DNA of 64,000 nt from Saccharibacillus sp. O23 (GTDB lineage: Bacteria; Bacillota; Bacilli; Paenibacillales; Paenibacillaceae). The stretch spans positions 62,001 to 126,000 of the forward strand of contig NZ_NJDE01000021.1 in the NCBI RefSeq assembly GCF_002205895.1, in the 5' to 3' direction. How positions within the stretch are numbered: the first letter of the stretch is position 1; the number at the start of each line of letters is the position of its first letter. The notes beneath the pieces are model-generated. The model was given only the letters and a program-made list of their open reading frames with translations, searched no databases and was not told the DNA's origin. This document shows positions 44,128-53,030 of this stretch, in pieces. Made by a program: the position numbers and the translations under genes.

Positions 44128-45432
44128 CTAAATCTTATATGCCTTCATCGCCTTACGAAGTTCTTTGAACGACGGCCGCTTGCCGTACATCAACACGCCC
44201 GTGCGATAGATCTTCGCGGACAGCCAGCCGAAGAAGAAAATCGCCGCGATCAGCAGCACCAGCGATACCGCGATCTCCCAGAACGCGATCTCTCCGAGGC
44301 CGATTCGCGCGATCATGGTCGTCGGCGACGTGAACGGCACGAACGACGAGATCTTCATCAGCAGCGAGTTCGTGTTGTTCAAGCTGAAGATGCCGATATA
44401 GAACGCGGCCAGCGACAGCATGGTCAGCGGCGTGACCGCTTGGCCGAGGTCTTCCGTCCGGCTCACGATCGAACCGACGGCGGCGTACAGCAGCGCGTAC
44501 AGGAAGTAGCCCAGAATGTAGAAAATCAGGCCGTACGCGAGCACGTCGAGCGGCATCTGCGAGAAGTCGAGATCGAAGCCCGCCAGCACGTCGCGGTTGT
44601 ACGGCAGCATCAGGTTGATCGCGATCGTGACGCCGAAGATGCCGATCTGCACCAAGCCGACGAGGAAGACCCCGATCACCTTGCCGAACATCTGCGTCAG
44701 CGGCGATACGCTGGTGATCAGAATCTCCATGACGCGCGAGCTTTTCTCCGCCGTGACTTCCGAGGCGATCATGTTGCCGGTCAGCATGGCCGAGAAGAAG
44801 AACAGCGTCATCAGCACGTAGACGGTGATAAAGTTCATCGGATTGAACTTGTCGCCTTGGCCTTCGTCCGTTCCTTCGGTGCCGGTGCCCGACAGTTTCT
44901 CGTAGCTGATCGCCGTGAGCTGCGCGGGCGTCGTCAACTGCTTGATCTGTTCGTCGCTCAGCGCGCCTTCCGCGATGAAGCGGGTCTTCGCGTTCTCGAT
45001 CGCCGGCTGAAGCGAAGCTTGCAGATCGGCCGGGATCGAACCGCTTTTGGAGACGTACTGCACGGACGGGAAGTCGTTCTCCGTTCCTTGAGGGCCTGCC
45101 GGCGCGATCTCCAGATATCCTGCCAGATCCTGATCCTGCGCCTGCTTGTTCAATGCGGCGGTATCGCCTTGCAAAGGCACGAATTGAAGCTCATTATCCG
45201 GCAGCGCCGACACGTAATCTTCGATCTGCTGCGCGATCTCCGGATGGTCTTCGGCCGCGATGCCGATCTTGTTGGCGCTGTCCGAATCCCCGCCCGTGAA
45301 AAGCTGAATGAAGAACGGGATATGAATCCCGATCGTCATCAGCAGCGCCAACAGCAGCGTCGTGATCATGAAGGACTTGGTCCGGACTTTATTTTTGAAC
45401 GTGAATCCGATTACGGTTCCCAATCTATTCAT
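44128..45432 (-). CDS. ABC-2 type transporter permease (YhaP/NatB-like)
   Basis: A 434-residue membrane protein. It begins MNRLGTVIGFTFKNKVRTKSFMIT, the start typical of B. subtilis YhaP, with one membrane segment, a large extracytoplasmic domain (about residues 50-180) and six more segments, ending with FFGWLSAKIYRTGVLMYGKRPSFKEL. YhaPQ/NatAB systems are linked to sodium or toxic-compound export. The ATG lies inside the last codons of the ATPase gene (8-base overlap), so they are translationally coupled. Confidence 0.88.
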   Translation of the reverse strand: MNRLGTVIGFTFKNKVRTKSFMITTLLLALLMTIGIHIPFFIQLFTGGDSDSANKIGIAAEDHPEIAQQIEDYVSALPDNELQFVPLQGDTAALNKQAQDQDLAGYLEIAPAGPQGTENDFPSVQYVSKSGSIPADLQASLQPAIENAKTRFIAEGALSDEQIKQLTTPAQLTAISYEKLSGTGTEGTDEGQGDKFNPMNFITVYVLMTLFFFSAMLTGNMIASEVTAEKSSRVMEILITSVSPLTQMFGKVIGVFLVGLVQIGIFGVTIAINLMLPYNRDVLAGFDLDFSQMPLDVLAYGLIFYILGYFLYALLYAAVGSIVSRTEDLGQAVTPLTMLSLAAFYIGIFSLNNTNSLLMKISSFVPFTSPTTMIARIGLGEIAFWEIAVSLVLLIAAIFFFGWLSAKIYRTGVLMYGKRPSFKELRKAMKAYKI

Positions 45433-46330
45433 TGCGCTCACCTACCGATCGAATGAAGATTTGGTTCAGCGTCGGTTCTTTGACTTCGAAATGGCGAACT
45501 TCGCTCTGGCGCATCGCTTCCGTCAGCACGGGCACGGCGGCCGCTTCGTCGTCGATGCGGATCAGATAGCTCTCCGGATCGCCTTCCACGCCGATCACGC
45601 CGGGAATGCTCTCCAGCCCCGTCACCGCCGAATTCGTCTTGAGCAGGATCTGTTCGCGCGGGAAGCGGTTCTTGATCTCGCGGATATCGCCCTGCAGCAC
45701 CGTCTTGGAACGGTCCAAAATAGTGATGTTGCGGCACAACTCTTCGACATGCTCCATCCGGTGCGTCGAGAACAGAATGCTCGCGCCCTGATCGCGCAGT
45801 TCTTTGACCGCCAGCTTCAGCAGTTCCACGTTGACCGGATCGAGTCCGCTGAACGCTTCGTCGAGGATCAGAATCTGCGGACGATGCACGACGGCGGCGA
45901 TAAAGCCCATTTTCTGCTGGTTGCCTTTGGACAGTTCTTCGATGCGCTTGTCGTAATACTCTTCCGCTTCGAACTTGTTCATCCAATATTTGAGGCTCTG
46001 TTCCGCTTCGCTGCCGTTCATGCCGCGCAGTTTCGCCAGATAGACGATCTGTTCGCTGACTTTGACCTTCGGGTACAATCCGCGTTCTTCCGGCAGATAA
46101 CCGACGATCCGCTGCACGTCGCCTCCGTATGCTTTGCCGCCGTATGTAATCGTGCCGTCGTCGGGATAGATCAGGCCCAACACCATGCGCATCGTCGTGG
46201 TCTTGCCCGCTCCGTTCGCGCCGAGCAGACCGTAAATCTCGCCTTCCTGCACGCCGAGCGAGATCCGGTCCACCGCCGTTTTGTCGCCGTAACGTTTGAC
46301 TACGTCTCGCAATACCAGTCTTTCCGCCAT
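45425..46330 (-). CDS. ABC transporter ATPase (YhaQ/NatA-like)
   Basis: A 301-residue ATPase: Walker A GANGAGKTT (about residue 40), Q-loop region GYLPEERGLYPKVKV, signature LSKGNQQK, Walker B ILILDEAFSGLDP, H-loop STHRMEHVEE. The C-terminal 70 residues form the DUF4162 domain common to NatA/YhaQ. I prefer ATG 46330, six bases after GGGAGG; an ATG two codons earlier directly abuts the site. Works with the downstream permease. Confidence 0.92.
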   Translation of the reverse strand: MAERLVLRDVVKRYGDKTAVDRISLGVQEGEIYGLLGANGAGKTTTMRMVLGLIYPDDGTITYGGKAYGGDVQRIVGYLPEERGLYPKVKVSEQIVYLAKLRGMNGSEAEQSLKYWMNKFEAEEYYDKRIEELSKGNQQKMGFIAAVVHRPQILILDEAFSGLDPVNVELLKLAVKELRDQGASILFSTHRMEHVEELCRNITILDRSKTVLQGDIREIKNRFPREQILLKTNSAVTGLESIPGVIGVEGDPESYLIRIDDEAAAVPVLTEAMRQSEVRHFEVKEPTLNQIFIRSVGERNE

Positions 46331-46406
46331 CTTCATCCTCCCTTTCGGTTATGCCCGCTTCCCGACTTCGTCCGAGTCTTCGCGAGCCGCTCCGGACGTT
46401 CGTCCG

Positions 46407-47300
46407 TCAAGCCGTGGGAATGCTTCCGTTCATCCAATGCTCCATCACTTCGTCCAGCTCCAGCGCCCGCACCCGAATCGGCTTAACGCCGGCTTCGTCG
46501 AGCAGCGCCGCCGCGCCCGCGTAATCCAGCGTCACGAAACGCACCATGCCGCTCGATTCGATCGCCGATTCGATCACGCCGGGCAGTTCGTCTAGCAGTT
46601 CGTCGTCTCGCGAGATCCAGATCTCCCGGCAGCGTTCGAGCAGCGAATCTTTCTCCGCCATGCCGAGCGAACGTCCTTTGTCAACCAGAATCAGATAGTC
46701 CGCCATCCGCCGCACTTCTTCCACGATATGCGTCGAGAGCAGTACCGTCGCGCCGTCTTCGTCCACGCAGCGGCGAATCTCGTTCATCATCGTTTTCCAT
46801 GCAAAAGGATCCAGGCCGGACGACGGTTCGTCGAGCAGCAGCAGCTTCGGCTTGGCCGCCAGCGCGGCCGCGATCTCGAACTTGCGCCGCTGGCCTTTGG
46901 ACAGCTTGTTCAGCTTCTTGTCCCCCGGCACTTCGAAACGATGAAGCAGTTCTTCGTAGCGCTGCCAATCCCAGCCGGGATACCAGAAAGCGCGAAACTT
47001 CGCCGCGTCGTCCATCTTGAGCCCGTTCTCTTCCGCGATGTAATTCTCCGGCACGTAAGCGATCTTCGCCCGGACTTCGGCCGGCAGTCCGTTCGGATAC
47101 CGTTCCCCGAACCAGACGACTTCGCCTTTGTCGGGATGGATCAGTTGAACGGCCAGCTTCATCAGCGTCGACTTGCCCGAGCCGTTGCGCCCGATCAGCG
47201 CCGTGACATAGTTTTCGTACAGTTTGAGATCCACCGGGCCGAGCTCCATCCGGTCCCGCTTTTTGACGACGTTTCGCCATTCCAGCGCTGCCTTCTCCAT
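46407..47300 (-). CDS. ABC transporter ATPase (YtrB-like)
   Basis: A 297-residue ATPase: Walker A GRNGSGKST (about residue 37), LSKGQRRK signature, Walker B LLLLDEPSSGLDP, LSTHIVEEVRR switch. FRAFWYPGWDWQRYEELLHRF between the Q-loop and signature is typical of the YtrB group, which pairs with YtrA-type GntR repressors. It lies 109 bases downstream of the GntR gene in the same direction and 76 bases before the YhaQ-like gene, so all five transporter genes could be one transcript. Confidence 0.9.
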   Translation of the reverse strand: MEKAALEWRNVVKKRDRMELGPVDLKLYENYVTALIGRNGSGKSTLMKLAVQLIHPDKGEVVWFGERYPNGLPAEVRAKIAYVPENYIAEENGLKMDDAAKFRAFWYPGWDWQRYEELLHRFEVPGDKKLNKLSKGQRRKFEIAAALAAKPKLLLLDEPSSGLDPFAWKTMMNEIRRCVDEDGATVLLSTHIVEEVRRMADYLILVDKGRSLGMAEKDSLLERCREIWISRDDELLDELPGVIESAIESSGMVRFVTLDYAGAAALLDEAGVKPIRVRALELDEVMEHWMNGSIPTA

Positions 47301-47409
47301 CTTCCCACTTCCTTTCCGCTCTTGAACATCCTGATCTTCGAGCTCGGCAGTCCGGAAGCCCGCCTATCCAAATCCGCCTTATAAGGGGGCTTTTTGGCAG
47401 TACTCCCGT

Positions 47410-47799
47410 CTATCTACGCTCTTCTTCCCTCAGCGTTTCATCCAGCAGCAGGCGAAGTTCGTCCGGCGTATAACCGACCGATCTTGCCGTATCGATCAAT
47501 TCGCGTACCGCATCCTGCACGATCTGCTTCTTATATGCTTCCCGATCGTCCGTATCCACCTTCGTGACGAACGTGCCCGTTCCTTGACGCGTACGCAGCA
47601 GGCCTTCGTTCTCCAAGTCCTGATAGACGCGCCTGATCGTAATTACGCTGCATTTCAGATCGGCGGAGAACTCGCGGATCGACGGCAGCAGCGTCCCTTC
47701 GGCGATCTGTCCGGTGACGATGAGCGAACGAAGCTGTGTCTCGATCTGATGGTACAGCGGCTCGGCGCTGCTTTCGTTAATTTGAACCGGGATTCGCAT
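47410..47799 (-). CDS. GntR family regulator, YtrA subfamily
   Basis: A 129-residue repressor: winged helix at about residues 10-75 (PLYHQIETQLRSLIVTGQIAEGTLLPSIREFSADL, ITIRRVYQDLENEGLLRTRQGTGTFV) and a short C-terminal dimerisation helix pair rather than a ligand domain, as in YtrA. YtrA proteins in Bacillus repress their own ABC operon and respond to cell-envelope antibiotics. A membrane subunit gene is upstream and an ATPase gene downstream. Confidence 0.92.
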   Translation of the reverse strand: MRIPVQINESSAEPLYHQIETQLRSLIVTGQIAEGTLLPSIREFSADLKCSVITIRRVYQDLENEGLLRTRQGTGTFVTKVDTDDREAYKKQIVQDAVRELIDTARSVGYTPDELRLLLDETLREEERR

Positions 47800-47832
47800 G
47801 ACTTCCCTCCTTTATCATCCCGTTGATGGGGC

Positions 47833-48552
47833 TTAAGCCAGATCGCGCCGCGGCAGACGCTGCACGATGATGCGGTACGACACGACGATCGCCGATGCCG
47901 CCAGTATCAACAGAATCCATAAAGCGGGCGAAGCCGCTCCCCGTTCCGCGCTGATCCGAATGCTCGACCCTACGAACGACCAACCCGAATAATGGGCGAT
48001 CAGCACAATAAGCTCCATGACGACCAGCAGCACGCAGCTGTACCAGAAGTATGCCCGGCCGCGCATCAGCAGTTCCAGCAAGATATAGAGGCTGTTAAAC
48101 GCCAGACCGAACGCCGTCCACGTCAAAGCGAATACGAGGTAAGCCCCGAGATTCATCTGAGTACGCACTCCGTCATGAACGAGATACATCACAACGAACA
48201 AAATGGTCCCGTTGCACAGCGTCGACAGCAGCAGCTGCAGCATTCTCGCCGCGGCCAAGACCGAAGCCGAGATCGGCAGCGTGCGGTAATAACCGAGCAT
48301 GCTCGTGTACGAATCTTCCGTAATGTATTTGGTAATCCGCCTCGAAAAATAATAGCCCGCCATCGAAGCGATCGCCCAGAACAGCAGATCGAGCATCAGC
48401 AGCAAACTGCCTCTTTCCGGCATCTCGCCGATAAACATTCCCGTAAAAAAGCCCATGTAGGCGATAAAAAGCAGCGATGCCATCACGTAATAACGATCGA
48501 TCTTGAGTTCCCGACCGACGATCGACCAAGCTTGACGCCAAGTTCCGCCCAT
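47833..48552 (-). CDS. ABC-2-like membrane subunit
   Basis: A 239-residue protein with six hydrophobic segments and an N-terminal cytoplasmic helix (WRQAWSIVGRELKIDRYYV). SRRITKYITEDSYTSMLGYYRTLPIS in the first loop resembles ABC-2 permeases of the YtrC/D or CcmB-like size. It is the first gene of the transporter cluster and lies 33 bases upstream of the YtrA-like gene. Substrate unknown. Confidence 0.82.
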   Translation of the reverse strand: MGGTWRQAWSIVGRELKIDRYYVMASLLFIAYMGFFTGMFIGEMPERGSLLLMLDLLFWAIASMAGYYFSRRITKYITEDSYTSMLGYYRTLPISASVLAAARMLQLLLSTLCNGTILFVVMYLVHDGVRTQMNLGAYLVFALTWTAFGLAFNSLYILLELLMRGRAYFWYSCVLLVVMELIVLIAHYSGWSFVGSSIRISAERGAASPALWILLILAASAIVVSYRIIVQRLPRRDLA

Positions 48553-48593
48553 TCTCTTCCTCCGTTCCCGCTTCGCGGAGCTTCCCCGCTCTC

Positions 48594-48621
48594 TGTGCTT
48601 CTGTATATATTCTTAAGCACA
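48594..48621 (-). promoter_or_regulatory. inverted repeat and promoter candidate before the ABC cluster
   Basis: TGTGCTT (48594-48600) and AAGCACA (48615-48621) flank ATATATAC. On the minus strand TTACGG-N17-TATATA could be the promoter, with its -10 box inside the repeat. It is a candidate operator for the YtrA-like protein. Confidence 0.45.
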
Positions 48622-48683
48622 ATTTACCGTAATCGCCCCTGCCCGTCAAGAGAGAAAACGATCAATTGCGGCCATTTTTCATC

Positions 48684-48722
48684 AAAAAAACCGTCCTCCC
48701 GGCGTCAGCCGAAAAGGACGGT
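48684..48722 (-). terminator. terminator of the 62-residue gene
   Basis: Minus strand: ACCGTCCT...AGGACGGT stem followed by T7. Confidence 0.85.
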
Positions 48723-48841
48723 CGAATTGTTTCACGTTTCGCATACGATTCCGATCATTCGGTTGCCGGTTCAGAGTCTCCGAACGGCAAAGGCATCTTC
48801 ACGATCGATTCGGTTACGGCCGCAGCCGCCTCAAGCATGTG

Positions 48842-49030
48842 CTAGGACGCGGACGAGTTGAGTTTGCCCATCTCGTGTTCCACGACCAGCGTCAATTCTT
48901 CCTCGTATCCGCCCATGATGTGATACTTCCGAACGTATTCCTTCACAAACTTTTTCGGATCGCTCGGACGGAAAATACGAGTCATTTCCCGCAGACTTTC
49001 CTTGACTTCGTTATGACCTTTGGTCGCCAT
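48842..49030 (-). CDS. small conserved-looking hypothetical protein
   Basis: A 62-residue, charged, helical protein (EVKESLREMTRIFRPSDPKKFVKEYVRKYHIMGGYEEELTLVVEHEM). No motif recognised and no membrane segment. Two adjacent ATG codons follow GGGAGGG; the second (49030) has better spacing. It has its own terminator, which supports a real gene. Confidence 0.7.
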   Translation of the reverse strand: MATKGHNEVKESLREMTRIFRPSDPKKFVKEYVRKYHIMGGYEEELTLVVEHEMGKLNSSAS

Positions 49031-49033
49031 CAT

Positions 49034-49570
49034 AATTCCCTCCCGGAACGTATTTCGTTATCGAGAATGTCAAAAAAATCTGCTGCCGACAGACGCCCCT
49101 AAAGGTTATCGCACTGCCCGCCGCGCTCCGTTGCCTTGGTTCCCGACAACATGCCGCACAGCCGCGAAGCCAAACATCCACCTGATTTCTTACATACCCG
49201 ACGAAATGCTTACTGAATCACTTCCGGTTTGCCCTTTCTTCTCTCTCTTTGGCCGGATGCGACTCTCCTTACCAAACGAAAAACGAAGCTGATGAACAGA
49301 TTTCAAGAAGATGCTTACTTACGAGTATAACATTTTTCGACGAAATGGGATACGAATCGCGAGCCTAGAACGCAAAATCCCCGAACAATGCTACTCGAAG
49401 CTCCGCTTAAGTTCGTAACGAACTTATACGATTAGACGTTCGCACTTCGGCAAAAGTTGCTGTGCGGGATTGGCGGAGGAAAGAACGCTTTTTCCTCTTC
49501 GTTTGTTTCGTATCCGGATCGTCCGATATGCTATGATAGAGATTATCTTGCAGCTCCCAGGGAGGAACCC
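49034..49570. other. intergenic region before the glycolipid glycosyltransferase gene
   Basis: No gene seen in about 540 bases. It contains the palindrome AAGTTCGT-A-ACGAACTT (49409-49425), a possible operator or mRNA hairpin about 150 bases upstream of the glycosyltransferase start. Confidence 0.5.
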
Positions 49571-50773
49571 ATGCAACCGCACGAACCCAACGTCCTGATC
49601 CTGTATGCCAGCTACGGCGACGGACATTATCAGGCGACCAAAGCTCTGGAAAAAAGCTTGCGCGAACGCGGCATCCGTCAGATCAAATTGCTCGATCTCA
49701 TGGCCGAAGCGCATCCCAAATTGAACGATCTGACCCGTTTCGTATACATGCAGAGCTACCGCACCATTCCCGGCCTGTACGGGCTTGTCTATAACATGAC
49801 CAAAGACATGAAGTCGGACAAACCGTTTGCCCATATTCTCCATGCTTTCGGCACGCGTAGACTGGAAGAATACCTGAAGACCGAGCGGCCGAGCGTGGTC
49901 ATTCACACCTTCCCGCAGATGGTCATGCCGAAGCTGCGCCGCAAGATCGGACTCGATATTCCGATCGTCAACGTCGTGACGGATTTCGATCTGCACGGAC
50001 GCTGGCTGCACCCGGCCGTGGACCGCTTCTACGTGGCGACCGAAGAGATGCGCCGCGAAGCCGCCGATATCGGCATCGATCCGCAGCGCATCACCGTCAG
50101 CGGCATTCCGATCAAAAGCGGCTTCGGCCCGGCGGAAGCCGAAGCGCCTTCCGGCGGCGCGGCCGAATATGCCGCCGCCCGGGCGCAGCGCGCCGGAGAA
50201 CCGCCCGTGCCGGGCGTCGCGCTCGATCCCGCGCGCAAGACCGTGCTGCTCATGGCCGGAGCCTACGGCGTCATGCTCGGCCTTCGCCGAGTCTGCGACC
50301 TGCTGCTCGCGCAGGAAGACGTCCAAGTGGTGGTCGTCTGCGGCCGCAACGAAGAGATGCGCGCGGCGCTCGCGCAGCAGTACGCCGAAGCCCCGCGCAT
50401 CCAAGTGCTCGGCTTCACCGACCGCGTCGCCTCGCTCATGCGCATGAGCGACTGCATCGTGACCAAGCCCGGCGGCATCACGCTCGCCGAATCGCTCGCA
50501 TGCCGGCTCCCGATCTTCTTGTTCCGCCCCGTGCCGGGACAGGAACGCAATAACGCCGTCTATCTCGAAGAACAAGGCGTCGCGTTCATCTCGCGCAGCG
50601 CCGACGAACTGTCCGCGCAGATCGCGTCCCTGCTCGGCGATCCCGCCAAGCTGGCGGAAGCCCGCAGCCGCGCCGCCGCCCTCGGCCGCCCTAATGCCGC
50701 CGACGAGATCGCCGATGACCTGATCTCCCGATATATGTCCGGCCAGCCCGATTCGACCGGAATCCCCGGCTGA
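49571..50773 (+). CDS. UgtP/MGDG-synthase-type glycosyltransferase
   Basis: A 400-residue GT-B enzyme, probably transferring a sugar from a UDP-sugar to diacylglycerol to make membrane glycolipid (lipoteichoic-acid anchor). The N-terminal MGDG-synthase-like domain has LYASYGDGHYQATKALEKSL (the glycine-His acceptor loop). The C-terminal nucleotide-sugar domain has VVVCGRNEEMR, LGFTDRVASLMRMSDCIVTKPGG and TLAESLACRLPI followed by PGQERNNAVYL. Start: ATG 49571 six bases after GGGAGGAA; the longer frame lacks a site. No Sec signal; peripheral on the inner membrane face. Confidence 0.9.
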   Translation: MQPHEPNVLILYASYGDGHYQATKALEKSLRERGIRQIKLLDLMAEAHPKLNDLTRFVYMQSYRTIPGLYGLVYNMTKDMKSDKPFAHILHAFGTRRLEEYLKTERPSVVIHTFPQMVMPKLRRKIGLDIPIVNVVTDFDLHGRWLHPAVDRFYVATEEMRREAADIGIDPQRITVSGIPIKSGFGPAEAEAPSGGAAEYAAARAQRAGEPPVPGVALDPARKTVLLMAGAYGVMLGLRRVCDLLLAQEDVQVVVVCGRNEEMRAALAQQYAEAPRIQVLGFTDRVASLMRMSDCIVTKPGGITLAESLACRLPIFLFRPVPGQERNNAVYLEEQGVAFISRSADELSAQIASLLGDPAKLAEARSRAAALGRPNAADEIADDLISRYMSGQPDSTGIPG

Positions 50774-50853
50774 TCGATGAATTAGACGTTGCGCTTTTTT
50801 TCTTGGTTTTGCTTTTTGATCTTTCTCTCTTCTCTCTTTCTCCCCAACCCAAA

Positions 50854-51109
50854 GAGCCTCCCCTTTCTAGGGAAGGCTCGGCGCGCTGAGGAAAGTTCGA
50901 TTCTGGGTGAGCAAAGCGAAAGGCGGAGCGGAAAATTCAGTGAAAAACGCCTTTGAGTCCGGAAAGCTTCCCTGCCCGATACAATCCGGCTTTCCGGCGA
51001 GACAGCGGTTTGAGCGAATTTTCCGCGCAGCCCCCGAGCTTTCCCAACGAATAGGATCTTTCCTCCAAAACAGCCAAAGAGCCTCCCCGCCCCCGGGAAG
51101 GCTCTTTTT
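50854..51109. repeat. fold-back repeat flanked by two similar terminator hairpins
   Basis: AGAGCCTCCCC...GGGAAGGCTC occurs at 50854-50878 and, with a T5 tail, at 51076-51109 (a probable terminator for the convergent glycosyltransferase and alpha-glucosidase genes). Between them GCGGAAAATTC (50928-50938) pairs with GAATTTTCCGC (51016-51026), and CCGGAAAGC (50959) pairs with GCTTTCCGG (50989). The gap 50774-51113 has no convincing gene. Confidence 0.7.
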
Positions 51110-51113
51110 CCGC

Positions 51114-52802
51114 TCAACTCAACTTATACACCCGACTCTCGTAAGGCCGCAGCGTCAGATGCTCCAGCTCCTCGTCTTCCAACGGCTCGTAGTTCGCCAG
51201 CAGCAGCTCCGTTTTCATCTCCAGCAGTTCCTCCGGCCATTCGAACGTCGGCGTGCCGCTGAAGAAGTTCAAGATCACCAGCAGCTTCTCGCTTTCCCAC
51301 GTGCGCACGAACGCGTAGATCTCTTCGTGCAGCGGCATGACCAACCGGTAATCGCCGTAGACGATGACCTCGTGCTTTTTGCGCAGCTCGATCAGCTTGC
51401 GGTAATGATGGAAGATCGAATCGGGATCGCGGCGCGCCGCTTCCACGTTGATCTTCGTATAGTTCGGATTCACGTTCATCCACGGCTGGCCGTCGGTGAA
51501 GCCCGCATGTTCCTCGAAACTCCACTGCATCGGCGTCCGGGCGTTGTCGCGGCTTTTTTTCCAGATGCGCCGCATGACTTCTTGCTCGTCCATGCCCTGC
51601 TTCATGCATTGTTTGTAATAGTTCAGCGTCTCCACGTCGCGGTATTGGTCGATCGACGGGAAGCTCACGTTGGTCATGCCGATCTCTTCGCCCTGATAGA
51701 TGTACGGCGTGCCTTGAAGCGTGTGCAGGAACGTCGCCAGCATCTTGGCCGAACGCACGCGGTAATCGCCGTCGTTGCCGAAACGCGACACTTGACGCGG
51801 CTGGTCGTGGTTGGACATGTAGTTGGCGTTCCAGCCTTTTTTGTGCAGCACGGTCTGCCAGCGGCTCATGATCTTCTTGAGATCGATCAGCGTCCACGGC
51901 TTGATGTCCCATTTGCCCGTGCCGCCGGACTTGGCGTCGAGGAACATATGCTCGAACTGGAAGATCATGTCCAGCTCGTTGCGCCCTTCCCCGACGTAAT
52001 CGAGCGCCTGCTCCGGCCCGAGACCCGAGACTTCGCCCACGTTCATGATGTCGTAGAAGTCCAGCACGTCTTCGTTCAGCGTCCGCAGGAAATAGTGTAC
52101 TTTGTCCAAGTTGGAGAAAAAGTGGTACGCCTGCACCACCGGAAGGTTCTGCGGATTGTCCGCGTCGGGCAGACCTTCCGCTTTGACGATATGCGAGATC
52201 GCGTCGAAACGGAACCCGTCCACGCCTTTTTCCAGCCACCATTTCACCATGTCGTGCAGTTCTTGAACGACCTGAGGATTCTCCCAGTTGAGATCCGGCT
52301 GTTCTTTGGCATACAAGTGCATGTAGTATTCCTGCGTCCGTTCGTCGAACTCCCAGACCGATCCGCTGAAATAGGATTCCCAGTTGTTCGGGTAACCGCC
52401 GTTTTCTTTGGGTTCGCGCCAGATGTAATAATCCCGCTTGGGATTGTCTTTGGACGCCGACGCTTCGATAAACCATTCGTGCAGGTGCGAACTGTGATTC
52501 AGCACCAAGTCCATGATGATGCGGATATTGCGGGCGTGCGCTTTCTGGAGCAGTTCGTCGAAGTCTTCCATCGTGCCGTATTTGGGATCGATGCCGTAAT
52601 AGTCGCTGATATCGTATCCGTTATCGTAGTCCGGCGACGTATAGATCGGACAGATCCAGACGGCGTCCACGCCCAGCTCCTGCAAATAGTCGAGCTTTTC
52701 GATGATGCCGCGCAGATCGCCTTTGCCGTCGCCCGTCGTATCTTTGAAACTGATCGGATAGATCTGATAAATGACGCTTTCTTTCCACCACTTTTTCTTC
52801 AT
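51114..52802 (-). CDS. alpha-glucosidase / oligo-1,6-glucosidase (GH13)
   Basis: A 562-residue cytoplasmic GH13 (subfamily 31-like) enzyme that releases glucose from alpha-glucosides such as isomaltose, maltose or sucrose. It starts KKKWWKESVIYQIYPISF and contains region I DLVLNHSS, region II GFRFDAISH with the nucleophile Asp, region III VGEVSG with the acid Glu, and region IV NHDQPR. Length is as expected. I place the start at ATG 52802 after GGGGTGA; a longer in-frame extension runs through an intergenic region and is not supported. No adjacent sugar transporter gene. Confidence 0.93.
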   Translation of the reverse strand: MKKKWWKESVIYQIYPISFKDTTGDGKGDLRGIIEKLDYLQELGVDAVWICPIYTSPDYDNGYDISDYYGIDPKYGTMEDFDELLQKAHARNIRIIMDLVLNHSSHLHEWFIEASASKDNPKRDYYIWREPKENGGYPNNWESYFSGSVWEFDERTQEYYMHLYAKEQPDLNWENPQVVQELHDMVKWWLEKGVDGFRFDAISHIVKAEGLPDADNPQNLPVVQAYHFFSNLDKVHYFLRTLNEDVLDFYDIMNVGEVSGLGPEQALDYVGEGRNELDMIFQFEHMFLDAKSGGTGKWDIKPWTLIDLKKIMSRWQTVLHKKGWNANYMSNHDQPRQVSRFGNDGDYRVRSAKMLATFLHTLQGTPYIYQGEEIGMTNVSFPSIDQYRDVETLNYYKQCMKQGMDEQEVMRRIWKKSRDNARTPMQWSFEEHAGFTDGQPWMNVNPNYTKINVEAARRDPDSIFHHYRKLIELRKKHEVIVYGDYRLVMPLHEEIYAFVRTWESEKLLVILNFFSGTPTFEWPEELLEMKTELLLANYEPLEDEELEHLTLRPYESRVYKLS

Positions 52803-53030
52803 GAAGTCACCCCGGATCGAATAGTCGTGTTGTCCGTGCTGCTCTTTCTGCTTCTCTACCTTAATAGTAACCACTTGAGAGGTAGTATCTTTCAAAAATT
52901 CAGAGAGCGGCAGCGATAAAGAAAAAGAAAAGCGAATTTCCAAGTTCGCCCAACTTCGAGAAACGCATGCGCGTTCAACAGGCAAGAGGCAGCGGCGGCG
53001 AGGATCGGAGCGAAGAAAGGAGAACTTTCG

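Noticed and set aside
50782-51117. 111-residue minus-strand frame
   Set aside because: It consists of the two hairpin repeats and fold-back translated; repeated RAFP...GRLFG is the DNA repeat, and no ribosome site is present.
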